From JARIHC01 sp035692985 (GTDB lineage: Bacteria > Patescibacteriota > Saccharimonadia > Saccharimonadales > UBA4665): DNA of 64,000 nucleotides. The stretch spans positions 1-64,000 of the forward strand of contig DASSHG010000009.1 of assembly GCA_035692985.1 (NCBI GenBank), given 5' to 3'. Below the pieces are notes generated by a model, which saw only the letters and a list, made by a program, of their open reading frames with translations, was not told where the DNA came from and ran no database searches. The position numbers were made by a program, and so were the translations under genes. This document shows positions 57,267 through 64,000 of the stretch, one piece after another. Position 1 is the first letter of the stretch, and each line of letters starts with the position of its first letter.

Positions 57267-57549
57267 TAGAGTTCCTCCCGTCCGACAAAACGTGGTTCAT
57301 GATTATAAAATCGGTGTTTTTACAGATAGCTATCCTGGCCAGCATGCTAATCTGCCGGTCGTCAATATCTTTACCGATACCTTCATCATAAAGGTCGTCT
57401 ATGTAATCATTGGCTTCTTTGATGGCGTCTTTTTGGCCGTAAATAGTAGTTGTGGACTTGTCGTGGCCTAGTTCAATTGTGAAGGTATCGGCGGCATCAT
57501 AAAAAATTTTATAAATTACGGCGTGTTCAGCCGCCAGATTCTCAGTCAT
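57259..57549 (-). CDS. small protein between hrcA and grpE (96 aa)
   Basis: Not recognised. Starts MTENLAAEHAVIYKIFYDAADTF, with YDEGIGKDIDDRQISMLARIAI near the end; mixed alpha/beta. Overlaps hrcA (ATGACTGA) and grpE (ATGACTAA) by 8 nt each, so it is translated as a fixed part of the heat-shock operon. Confidence 0.75.
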   Translation of the reverse strand: MTENLAAEHAVIYKIFYDAADTFTIELGHDKSTTTIYGQKDAIKEANDYIDDLYDEGIGKDIDDRQISMLARIAICKNTDFIIMNHVLSDGRNSND

Positions 57550-58249
57550 ACAACACCTCCTCTAATTCCTGACCGGCGCGGGAGACCAGGGCCATAACGT
57601 CACGGTAGCTTTGGCGGGTCGGACCGAGCGTGCCTATGTAGCTGCGATCGGAAAAAGGACTGCGGAAACGGCTGATTACCAGGCTGGCGCCGGCCGTACG
57701 GCCCACCGGGTTTTCGTGGCCTATATATACGCTGAGAGGTTCGTTGGGCGCGGCCTCGCGCAGCCATGGTTCGAGATTATCGAGCAGTTGCGCGATTTGT
57801 TGTACCTGGGCGCCGCCAACAAATTCCGGCTGGCCGAAGAGGTTGCTTAGGCCGCTCATATATAACTGGTTGCCGATGGTCGCCAGGCCAAGGTTATGAG
57901 TAAGTTCGACTAGAGTATCGACGGCATTGCGGATCATGCGCTCCGGCGCGCCGGCTTGTTGCACGCGGGCTGCCAAAGCTTTCTCGGCCCGTCCTGCCGG
58001 CAATTTTTTACCTTCCGGTTCGTTTAAATTATTAACATAAAAGCGATAGCCTTTATCCGTCGGCACGCGGCCGGCGCTGGTATGCGGCTGGGTAATGTAG
58101 CCGTGGCGCTCCAATTCGGCCATTTCGGCGCGGATAGTAGCCGAGCTGACATTAAAAAGCTTGGCCAGCAAAGTAGAGCCGACCGGGCTGGCTACCTCGG
58201 CGTACTGTTCGACTATGGCACTTAAGATACTCTGTTGGCGCTGCGTCAT
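57542..58249 (-). CDS. hrcA: heat-shock repressor HrcA (short form)
   Basis: 235 residues, roughly 100 fewer than Bacillus HrcA. The N-terminal winged helix is complete (TQRQQSILSAIVEQYAEVASPVGS ... ATIRAEMAELERHGYITQPHTSAGRVPT), as is the closing segment GTLGPTRQSYRDVMALV. The shortening is internal, in the region of the inserted dimerisation domain. Represses genes with CIRCE sites, including its own. Confidence 0.93.
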   Translation of the reverse strand: MTQRQQSILSAIVEQYAEVASPVGSTLLAKLFNVSSATIRAEMAELERHGYITQPHTSAGRVPTDKGYRFYVNNLNEPEGKKLPAGRAEKALAARVQQAGAPERMIRNAVDTLVELTHNLGLATIGNQLYMSGLSNLFGQPEFVGGAQVQQIAQLLDNLEPWLREAAPNEPLSVYIGHENPVGRTAGASLVISRFRSPFSDRSYIGTLGPTRQSYRDVMALVSRAGQELEEVLYD

Positions 58250-58257
58250 ATGCCTGC

Positions 58258-58286
58258 ATTTTATAATCTTAGCACTCTGACGTCAA
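58258..58286 (-). promoter_or_regulatory. hrcA promoter
   Basis: Minus strand: -35 TTGACG (58281-58286) inside CIRCE, 17-bp spacer, -10 TAAAAT (58258-58263), which ends 8 nt before the ATG, so the heat-shock mRNA would be leaderless. Confidence 0.8.
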
Positions 58287-58295
58287 GAGTGCTAA
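58269..58295. promoter_or_regulatory. CIRCE operator upstream of hrcA
   Basis: TTAGCACTC-N9-GAGTGCTAA, a perfect consensus CIRCE palindrome between gmk and hrcA. Confidence 0.97.
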
Positions 58296-58304
58296 CAGGC
58301 CAAT

Positions 58305-59021
58305 CTAGTTAAGTTTTGCCAGCAAATCCTGGGCCAGGGCTCGGGCAGTTTCGGACTCACGACCGGGGGGTGCGCCGTGAGCGATGGTGTCGGCGGTCTC
58401 GACTGCCCGGTCGAGGTCGTCGTTGATGACGAATCGGAAGTAATCTTTTTGGAGGGCTTCGTGGAGTTCTGTCTTGGCGGTCTGCATGCGGCGGCGAATA
58501 TCTTCGTGTTCTATGACGCCCTCATAACGGCTTTTCAGACGCTGTTGCCAGACTTCGTAACTTGGTGGCAATACGAACAGCGCTTGCACGCTATCAGTAA
58601 TGGTTTCATATTCGGCTACGCCTTGCACTTCTATGTCGGTCAAGGCGATTTTGTGCTCATCATGAGCGCGTTGAATTTCGGCGGCGCTGGTGCCGTAGAC
58701 GTTGCCGCTATACATCTTGGCCTCCACGAAAGCGCCATCATCTAGCATTTTTTCGGCGTCAGCTAAGTTTATAAAATGATACTCGCGGCCATCTTGCTCT
58801 AGTATCCCCTGGTTTTCCCGGGGCCGGCGCGTAGTGTGCGAGACAATGTGATGATAGCGGCGGGTTTTTAGCAATTGGTGCTTGATGCTGTCTTTGCCGG
58901 CACCAGAAACGCCTACCAACAATAAAATCGGGGTGTTTTGAACTAATTCAATAGTGGCGGCCGAGGGCTTGTAGTCCTGTAGTTTTTGTTTCAGACCCGC
59001 CGCCTGCGCGGAATCTTCCAT
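58305..59021 (-). CDS. gmk: guanylate kinase-like protein
   Basis: 238 residues from MEDSAQAAG. P-loop LVGVSGAGKDSIKHQLL, then SHTTRRPRENQGILEQDGREYHFI, GNVYGTSAAEIQ and ALTDIEVQGVAEY: the guanylate kinase fold. Converts GMP to GDP with ATP. The N-terminus is 30 residues longer than usual. TATAAT (59028-59033) is 6 nt before the ATG; the longer frame to 59063 would start upstream of that box. Confidence 0.88.
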   Translation of the reverse strand: MEDSAQAAGLKQKLQDYKPSAATIELVQNTPILLLVGVSGAGKDSIKHQLLKTRRYHHIVSHTTRRPRENQGILEQDGREYHFINLADAEKMLDDGAFVEAKMYSGNVYGTSAAEIQRAHDEHKIALTDIEVQGVAEYETITDSVQALFVLPPSYEVWQQRLKSRYEGVIEHEDIRRRMQTAKTELHEALQKDYFRFVINDDLDRAVETADTIAHGAPPGRESETARALAQDLLAKLN

Positions 59022-59027
59022 TGCCTT

Positions 59028-59033
59028 ATTATA
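59028..59033 (-). promoter_or_regulatory. -10 box of leaderless gmk
   Basis: Minus-strand TATAAT, 6 nt before the ATG at 59021. Confidence 0.65.
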
Positions 59034-59066
59034 AACCGTGCCATGCTTTCCCCGCAAGTGCAAATA

Positions 59067-59798
59067 TTAACTAGATGATGAGTAGGGTCTGGGAACGTAA
59101 TGGCTAATGCCGTAAATCATGGATGGGACAACCAGCCAACCTACTGCTAGAGCAGCCAGTAACCCGAGCTTGGGCTGAAGAAGCCAAACTATTAGGAAAA
59201 ACGTAAAAAGTGCCAGGAAGTTTCGAATCTGTTCAGTTATAAGCACCGGGAGTTGCTCGCGCATTATATAGACAGTGAAGATTCCGTTGAATGGAAAAGT
59301 TATAGCCGCTCCAAATATAAGACCTTTTATGCCGATTATCGAGTATGCCAATACAAAAATAATTGATCCTCTTATTATGTAATCTTTGCCTTTTAAATTT
59401 ACTTGAACCTTGCGGTAATGCTTTTGATGTAATTTGATCGGTTTCACTATATATATGAGCCAGCAGACAACAAGAATAAAATACCCGATCAGAAATGGTA
59501 CGTTAACGATGAATCTATTGAGCGTACCGAGTCCAACATAAAGGGCTACGCTGATAATAATCGCCGGTATTATATGGATTTTTAATTTCTTGTGTAGCAA
59601 CCAGGTCACAGTCATGAATGTCAATACAAGCAGCAATCCTACCAAGTAAGTGATGTTTACGTTTCCTCCTGTTCCAAACAATAGAATAGTTATAGGAATT
59701 GGCAGACTATAAATAGCCGCTCTGAGCTTTGGCGAAGAAACCGATGATATTAGCAATATACTGATTGTAATTGCGGTTGCTAATATGACTTCTTCCAT
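59067..59798 (-). CDS. polytopic membrane protein
   Basis: 243 residues with eight or so hydrophobic helices and few charged loops (HKKLKIH, HQKHYRKVQVNLKGKD). Base composition is more A+T-rich than its neighbours. Its ATG overlaps the last base of the lepA stop. Not recognised. Confidence 0.72.
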   Translation of the reverse strand: MEEVILATAITISILLISSVSSPKLRAAIYSLPIPITILLFGTGGNVNITYLVGLLLVLTFMTVTWLLHKKLKIHIIPAIIISVALYVGLGTLNRFIVNVPFLIGYFILVVCWLIYIVKPIKLHQKHYRKVQVNLKGKDYIIRGSIIFVLAYSIIGIKGLIFGAAITFPFNGIFTVYIMREQLPVLITEQIRNFLALFTFFLIVWLLQPKLGLLAALAVGWLVVPSMIYGISHYVPRPYSSSS

Positions 59799-61579
59799 CA
59801 ATCCTTCCTTTTTAGCATGACAGTGAAAGCCTCGGCTGGAATGTCGACTTTGCCGAATTTTTTGAGGCGTTTTTTGCCTTTGGCCTGTTTGGCCAATTGT
59901 TTCTTTTTGCGGGAGACGTCGCCGCCGTACAGGCCGGATGTGACGTCTTTGCGGTAAGCGCTGAGATCTTCGCGGGCGATGAATTTGCCGCCGATAGCCG
60001 CCTGCAAAGCAACTTTGAAATTCTGCCGCGGAATGACGTCTTTGAGTTTTTCGACCGTTTCGCGGCCTAGCTTTTGGGCCTCGCTGCGGTGGGCCATGAC
60101 GCTCAGCGCGCCGACAATCTCACCGGCCACGTAAAAATCGACCCGTACTAAATCTTCTGGCCGGTAATCGGCCAATTCGTAATTGAATGACCCGTAACCG
60201 CTGGTCAGGCTTTTGAGCTGGTCGTAAAAATCTGTCAATAGATTGGCCAGCGGCGCCTCAAAACTTATGACCGCTCTTTTGTCGACATAGCTAATGTTCT
60301 TTTGCTGGCCGCGCTTGGCACTGATAAGCTGGATGACCGGTCCGACGTAATCCTGCGGCACAATGATTTCACCGTTAATCCATGGCTCATGGATTTCTTT
60401 GATTTTGGCGGGATCGGGCAGATCGGCGGCGCTTTTTATATCCAGGTCCGCGTCGCCCAATAAGACGACGTGATAGTCAGTCGACGGGTTGGTGACGATA
60501 AGTTCCAGGTTATATTCGCGCTCCAGCCGCTCGCGGATAATGTCCATGTGCAACAAGCCGAGGAAACCGACTCGCACGCCGAAACCCAGCACCGGTGAAT
60601 TTTCCGGCGCGAACCTGAGCGCCGAATCGCTCAGGCTGAGTTTTTCGACGGCATCTTTTAGGAGCTGGTAATTTTCGCTGCTATCCGGGAAAAAGCCGGC
60701 ATAGACGAACGGCTGGACGTCTTTATAGCCCGGTAATGGTATGGCGGCAGTATGGGCGTTTAAAGTAATCGTATCACCCACTTTTGCCTCTCTCGTGCTC
60801 TTGAGATTAGTTACGATGTAACCGATTTCACCCGCGCCCAATGATTTCTCGGCAGTCATTTCCGGCGTTAGCGCACCGACTTCTAATGCTAGGCCGCTAG
60901 CGTTGGTGGCCATCATTTTAATCTGTGTGTTTTTATCTATCGCGCCGTCAAAAACCCGCACATATAGAATGACGCCGCGGTAATCATCGTAATATGAATC
61001 GAAAATTAGCGCCCTGGTCTCTGTCTTTTCCGATTTTTTAGGCGCGGGAACTTTATCAATGACGGCTTGCAGAACCGCTTCGACGTTCTGGCCGGTTTTG
61101 GCCGAGATCTCGATGATATCTTGGCGCTCACAGCCGAGCAAGCTAACGATCTCGGCGCTCACCCGCTCCGTGTCAGCAGCCGGCAGATCAATCTTGTTAA
61201 GCACCGGTATGATAGTCAGATTAGCGTCCATGGCTAAATACACATTGGCCAGCGTCTGCGCCTGGATGCCCTGCGTAGCATCCACCACCAGCAGCGCGCC
61301 TTCGCAGGCTTGCAAACTGCGCGACACTTCGTAGCTGAAATCCACGTGGCCGGGCGTATCAATCAGGTTCAGCTCGTAGCCATCATGGCGCATTCGCACC
61401 GGCGCCAGCTTGATAGTAATGCCTTTTTCACGTTCCAGCTCCATCTTGTCTAGAAGCTGGGCTTTCATGTCGCGCTTCTGCACGGTGCCAGTCAGCTCGA
61501 GCAACCTGTCGGCCAGCGTCGACTTACCGTGGTCAATATGAGCAATGATACAAAAATTGCGTATGTGGTTCTGAGTCAT
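59798..61579 (-). CDS. lepA: elongation factor 4 (LepA)
   Basis: 593 residues. G1 AHIDHGKST (13-21), G3 DTPGHVDF, G4 NKIDLP; domain V/EF-4 specific C-terminus VPRQNFKVALQAAIGGKFIAREDL ... KQLAKQAKGKKRLKKFG. GTPase that back-translocates ribosomes. TATACT (61587-61592) lies 7 nt before the ATG. Confidence 0.97.
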   Translation of the reverse strand: MTQNHIRNFCIIAHIDHGKSTLADRLLELTGTVQKRDMKAQLLDKMELEREKGITIKLAPVRMRHDGYELNLIDTPGHVDFSYEVSRSLQACEGALLVVDATQGIQAQTLANVYLAMDANLTIIPVLNKIDLPAADTERVSAEIVSLLGCERQDIIEISAKTGQNVEAVLQAVIDKVPAPKKSEKTETRALIFDSYYDDYRGVILYVRVFDGAIDKNTQIKMMATNASGLALEVGALTPEMTAEKSLGAGEIGYIVTNLKSTREAKVGDTITLNAHTAAIPLPGYKDVQPFVYAGFFPDSSENYQLLKDAVEKLSLSDSALRFAPENSPVLGFGVRVGFLGLLHMDIIRERLEREYNLELIVTNPSTDYHVVLLGDADLDIKSAADLPDPAKIKEIHEPWINGEIIVPQDYVGPVIQLISAKRGQQKNISYVDKRAVISFEAPLANLLTDFYDQLKSLTSGYGSFNYELADYRPEDLVRVDFYVAGEIVGALSVMAHRSEAQKLGRETVEKLKDVIPRQNFKVALQAAIGGKFIAREDLSAYRKDVTSGLYGGDVSRKKKQLAKQAKGKKRLKKFGKVDIPAEAFTVMLKRKD

Positions 61580-61586
61580 TCGTTCC

Positions 61587-61592
61587 AGTATA
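61587..61592 (-). promoter_or_regulatory. -10 box of leaderless lepA
   Basis: Minus-strand TATACT, 7 nt before the ATG at 61579; upstream bases CACCTCTGT recall the tRNA start sequence but lie on the other side of the box. Confidence 0.5.
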
Positions 61593-61647
61593 ACAGAGGT
61601 GCGGTAATGAGCTTGCTTTTTAAAAAATTTGATGAATAATATACTGT

Positions 61648-62238
61648 ATGTCAGAACTTACGACAGATACTGGCCAAGCCGCGTCCCCCGGCACAAGATT
61701 AATGCACCTTTACCATGATTTATGGCGCGCCAATAATACAATAGAGTCAAATGGCGACATTCTACGGGGCTCCCTTGATGATGCTGTGGGTACATTTATA
61801 AACACCGGGCTAAACAACGAAAGAGTCCAATCTGGCCATATTACTCTAGAAGAGTTAGCCAAATTAGGTAAAACTGCGCTTGAAACGTATAGTGCCCGCC
61901 AGGTAGCTGAGTCTGAAAGTATGGAAGCAGAACACAGAAAAGATACGGTAATAAAATCTATTAGCGAGGTGTGCGCCGAGCTAGTTGGCAGCACCGTACA
62001 CGTAGAGGCTATCGACAAGCCAGGATCCATTAAGCCCATCCTATATAGGTCAAGCCCTTGGAATAGAGACAAGTGGGCACCTCAAGCAAGCGGTTTATTA
62101 GCCCGTTCACGATCATATGAACGACTTAGGTTACTGCCTAGAGGTTTCTTGAGTAGCCTGCGTGGTAGTGATTACGTCGTAGGGCCTTTCTTCGATAGCG
62201 ACGGTGATCAAATAGTAGAGCTTACGATTGAAGCTTAG
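61648..62238 (+). CDS. hypothetical protein
   Basis: 196 residues, soluble, not recognised. Helical N-terminal half (LMHLYHDLWRANNTIESNGD ... LEELAKLGKTALETYSARQV) and a second half with YRSSPWNRDKWAPQASGLL and YVVGPFFDSDGDQIVEL. Convergent with radC, 4-nt overlap. Confidence 0.68.
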   Translation: MSELTTDTGQAASPGTRLMHLYHDLWRANNTIESNGDILRGSLDDAVGTFINTGLNNERVQSGHITLEELAKLGKTALETYSARQVAESESMEAEHRKDTVIKSISEVCAELVGSTVHVEAIDKPGSIKPILYRSSPWNRDKWAPQASGLLARSRSYERLRLLPRGFLSSLRGSDYVVGPFFDSDGDQIVELTIEA

Positions 62239-63002
62239 TCTTTCCCCTCAATCATTTCCAGGATGCTGACATATTGGCCGGGCGTAATGACCAGATGGTC
62301 AAGCAGTTCGATGCCGAGAACTTTGCCGGCAGCGATTAACTGTTCGGTGATATGAATGTCGGGCGTGGTCGGTTCCAGCTGGCCGGATGGGTGATTGTGC
62401 GCCAGGATGATCGCCACGGCACCGCGTTCAATCGCCGGCTGGAAAACCTCGCGCGGATGCACTACGTTGGAAGTCAAGCTGCCGATAGAGATTACCTCGT
62501 CGTGTACAACCCGGTAGCGGCTATTTAGGTATAGGCCGCGCAGCTGCTCTTTTTGGTTGGTTCCGATCTCCTTAAGGTATTGGTAGGCTTGTTTGGCGTT
62601 GCGGACGTGGACCGGCCGACCCGATGTTTGGCGGGCATAAAAACGCCGCCCCAGCTCCAGGCTGGCAACTATCTGGCAGGCTTTGTTCAGGGAAATTTCC
62701 GCGGTCTGGCTAAGGCGCTGTGGGTTGAACTCGCTGGCAATCGCCTTTTCGCCGTATTCGCGCAGAGTGCGGCGGGCCATAGCTAAAACATCTTCGTTGC
62801 GGTTGCCTACGCCCCATAAGATAGCTACCAGCTCGGCAACTGAAAGGTTGGTCGCGCCGCTGTGCAGCATGCGCTCGCGTGGCCGTTCGTCTTCGGGCAG
62901 GTCTTTGACGCGCAGTACATACTGCGGATCAGTTTCGGTAAAAACCAGGTCATGGTCTGTGACGGCATAATCAGTGCTGGTTTTCACAAGTGTCTGTGGC
63001 AT
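62235..63002 (-). CDS. radC: RadC-like JAB domain protein
   Basis: 255 residues. N-terminal helix-hairpin-helix part (ATNLSVAELVAILWGVGNRNEDV) and a JAMM metal site (HNHPSGQLEPTTPDIHIT) after VIGSLTSNVVHPREVF-like strand. The protein's role in repair is doubtful in other bacteria; RadC is often linked with mobile DNA and competence. TATAAT (63010-63015) lies 7 nt before the ATG. Confidence 0.93.
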   Translation of the reverse strand: MPQTLVKTSTDYAVTDHDLVFTETDPQYVLRVKDLPEDERPRERMLHSGATNLSVAELVAILWGVGNRNEDVLAMARRTLREYGEKAIASEFNPQRLSQTAEISLNKACQIVASLELGRRFYARQTSGRPVHVRNAKQAYQYLKEIGTNQKEQLRGLYLNSRYRVVHDEVISIGSLTSNVVHPREVFQPAIERGAVAIILAHNHPSGQLEPTTPDIHITEQLIAAGKVLGIELLDHLVITPGQYVSILEMIEGKD

Positions 63003-63009
63003 AGCCCTA

Positions 63010-63015
63010 ATTATA
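63010..63015 (-). promoter_or_regulatory. -10 box of leaderless radC
   Basis: Minus-strand TATAAT, 7 nt before the ATG at 63002. Confidence 0.6.
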
Positions 63016-63063
63016 CCTCCCTCTACCCCAAAAAATATTAAATCTTTGTTAAATAAGACAAAA

Positions 63064-64000
63064 TTACAATCCCAGCTTGATTGGTTTCAGGATAATTTTA
63101 CGCAGCCGGTTAAAGAGCGGTTTGACCTCATCCAGGCCGAACAGCGCCGATACGCCAATATGAACGCCGAAAGTAACAGCGGCTATAAGCAGTAACTTGG
63201 AACCCAGCTCAAAAATACCTTTATCCTTAATGCCGAGCGGATATAGCGATATCATAACGAAAGCGGCGACCACGCTAAAGCCGGTTACCGACACAATACG
63301 CCAGACACCGCCCCAGAAACGGACATCAAACAGCTTGGGGTCGCGTACCAGCATGATGATTGACAGCACAAAAACTTCTAGCGCGGCAACGATTGACTGA
63401 GCCAGTGCCAGACCGGCTACGCCGTAAGCGCGAGGCCGGGACAAGCTAATCGCCAGGAATACGTTCAGAGCGATAACAAATAGCGAAACAACCAGCGGGG
63501 TAATAGTGTCTTTTTGGGCATAATACCAGCGCGAAATCAGCGAATATAATATGCGGAAGAAGATGGCCGCCGCGAGAAAACCAAAGATGGTGGCGATCTG
63601 GTTGTTGCCGTTAGTATAAATCAAGCGAGCCAGGTAGCCGCGGGCGAAGTAGCAAACCGTCACCAGCGGCGCGCTAATCCAAATCATAGCCCGTAGGACC
63701 GTTAAGAAATCTTTTCGGAATAGATCCGGCCGGTGCTGGCTGAGCCGCGCATTAAGCCGCGGGAAAGCCGCCGTGGAAATAGCCGTGCCAATGAGTAAAA
63801 TCGGTGCCGTGCTCAAAATATAGGCATTGCTCCAATAGGTTATACTGCCCGATCCCAGACCGCTGGCAATATGTGTCTCAACTACGTTTTCAACCTGGTC
63901 CATGCCCTGGTCCAGCGAGCGCGGAGGCAAGTTGCGCAGCACGGTGTGGAATTCACGGCTTTTCCACATAATGTTCGGCCGCCAATTAAAACTGGTGCCC
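63064..64000 (-). CDS. murJ: lipid II flippase MurJ, partial (5' end outside window)
   Basis: 312 codons are seen and the frame stays open to the window edge (upstream of the internal Met it reads GTSFNWRPNI). Hydrophobic helices typical of the MOP/MurJ fold: ITYWSNAYILSTAPILLIGTAI then AAFPRLNA, RIWISAPL-like segments and ISRWYYAQKDTITPL. Flips lipid II across the membrane for peptidoglycan. Together with murA and murB it shows that this cell makes its own wall. Confidence 0.9.
   Translation of the reverse strand, partial: GTSFNWRPNIMWKSREFHTVLRNLPPRSLDQGMDQVENVVETHIASGLGSGSITYWSNAYILSTAPILLIGTAISTAAFPRLNARLSQHRPDLFRKDFLTVLRAMIWISAPLVTVCYFARGYLARLIYTNGNNQIATIFGFLAAAIFFRILYSLISRWYYAQKDTITPLVVSLFVIALNVFLAISLSRPRAYGVAGLALAQSIVAALEVFVLSIIMLVRDPKLFDVRFWGGVWRIVSVTGFSVVAAFVMISLYPLGIKDKGIFELGSKLLLIAAVTFGVHIGVSALFGLDEVKPLFNRLRKIILKPIKLGL

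Overview
The window looks like the chromosome of a candidate-phyla-radiation (Patescibacteria) bacterium, most probably a Candidatus Saccharibacteria (TM7) relative. The grounds are the gene set and its arrangement: a dense type IV pilus locus with comEC, lamin-tail surface protein, rny-ymdB, ruvABC-yebC, a CIRCE-controlled hrcA/grpE/dnaK/dnaJ heat-shock region, shortened versions of standard proteins (TsaB, HrcA, ComEC), and UGA used as a normal stop. The phylum call is inference; no rRNA is present.

Layout. 1-8478: small regulator operon (ArsR/SRPBCC/YCII-like), SemiSWEET, folA, two tRNA-Arg genes, murB, glyA and an unusual HTH-MurA fusion. 8498-20845: a GC-richer integrated element of about 12.3 kb inserted at the 3' end of a tRNA-Arg gene and bounded by a 9-bp direct repeat (TGGTACCCC). 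It carries a Shedu-type nuclease operon, a vWA / J-like / winged-helix cluster, a TraG/VirD4-like DNA-transfer ATPase with several tiny overlapping genes, a replication-relaxation protein and a large serine recombinase. Its genes start after Shine-Dalgarno sites and resemble actinobacterial mobile DNA. 20837-33082: tRNAs, an ABC exporter, a P-type ATPase, a lipid/prenol-kinase-like protein, ymdB-rny, tsaB-tsaE, recX-recA. 33284-42299: type IV pilus genes pilB, pilC, four pilin-like proteins, pilM-N-O and a small partner. 42300-50697: ruvB/ruvA/ruvC, yebC, a repeat-bearing surface protein, comEC and a secreted HNH nuclease. 50776-64000: GGDEF protein, heat-shock genes with interleaved small unknown genes, gmk, lepA, radC and the end of murJ.

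Main discovery candidates. (1) The integrase reading frame runs without a stop through the attachment core at the right end of the element, and a 127-codon open frame begins in exactly the same phase at the left end. In the excised circle the two would form one gene of about 661 codons, so integration appears to cut the C-terminal winged-helix-like part off the recombinase and replace it with an antisense-tRNA tail. This resembles the split integrases of SSV-type archaeal viruses, but in a serine recombinase. (2) At least 18 chromosomal genes have a TATAAT-like box only 5-9 nt before the ATG and no ribosome-binding site, which points to widespread leaderless mRNAs; the element's genes do not show this. 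(3) Three tRNA units share an identical 15-nt promoter/start sequence.

All calls were made by reading the sequence; no database search was run.
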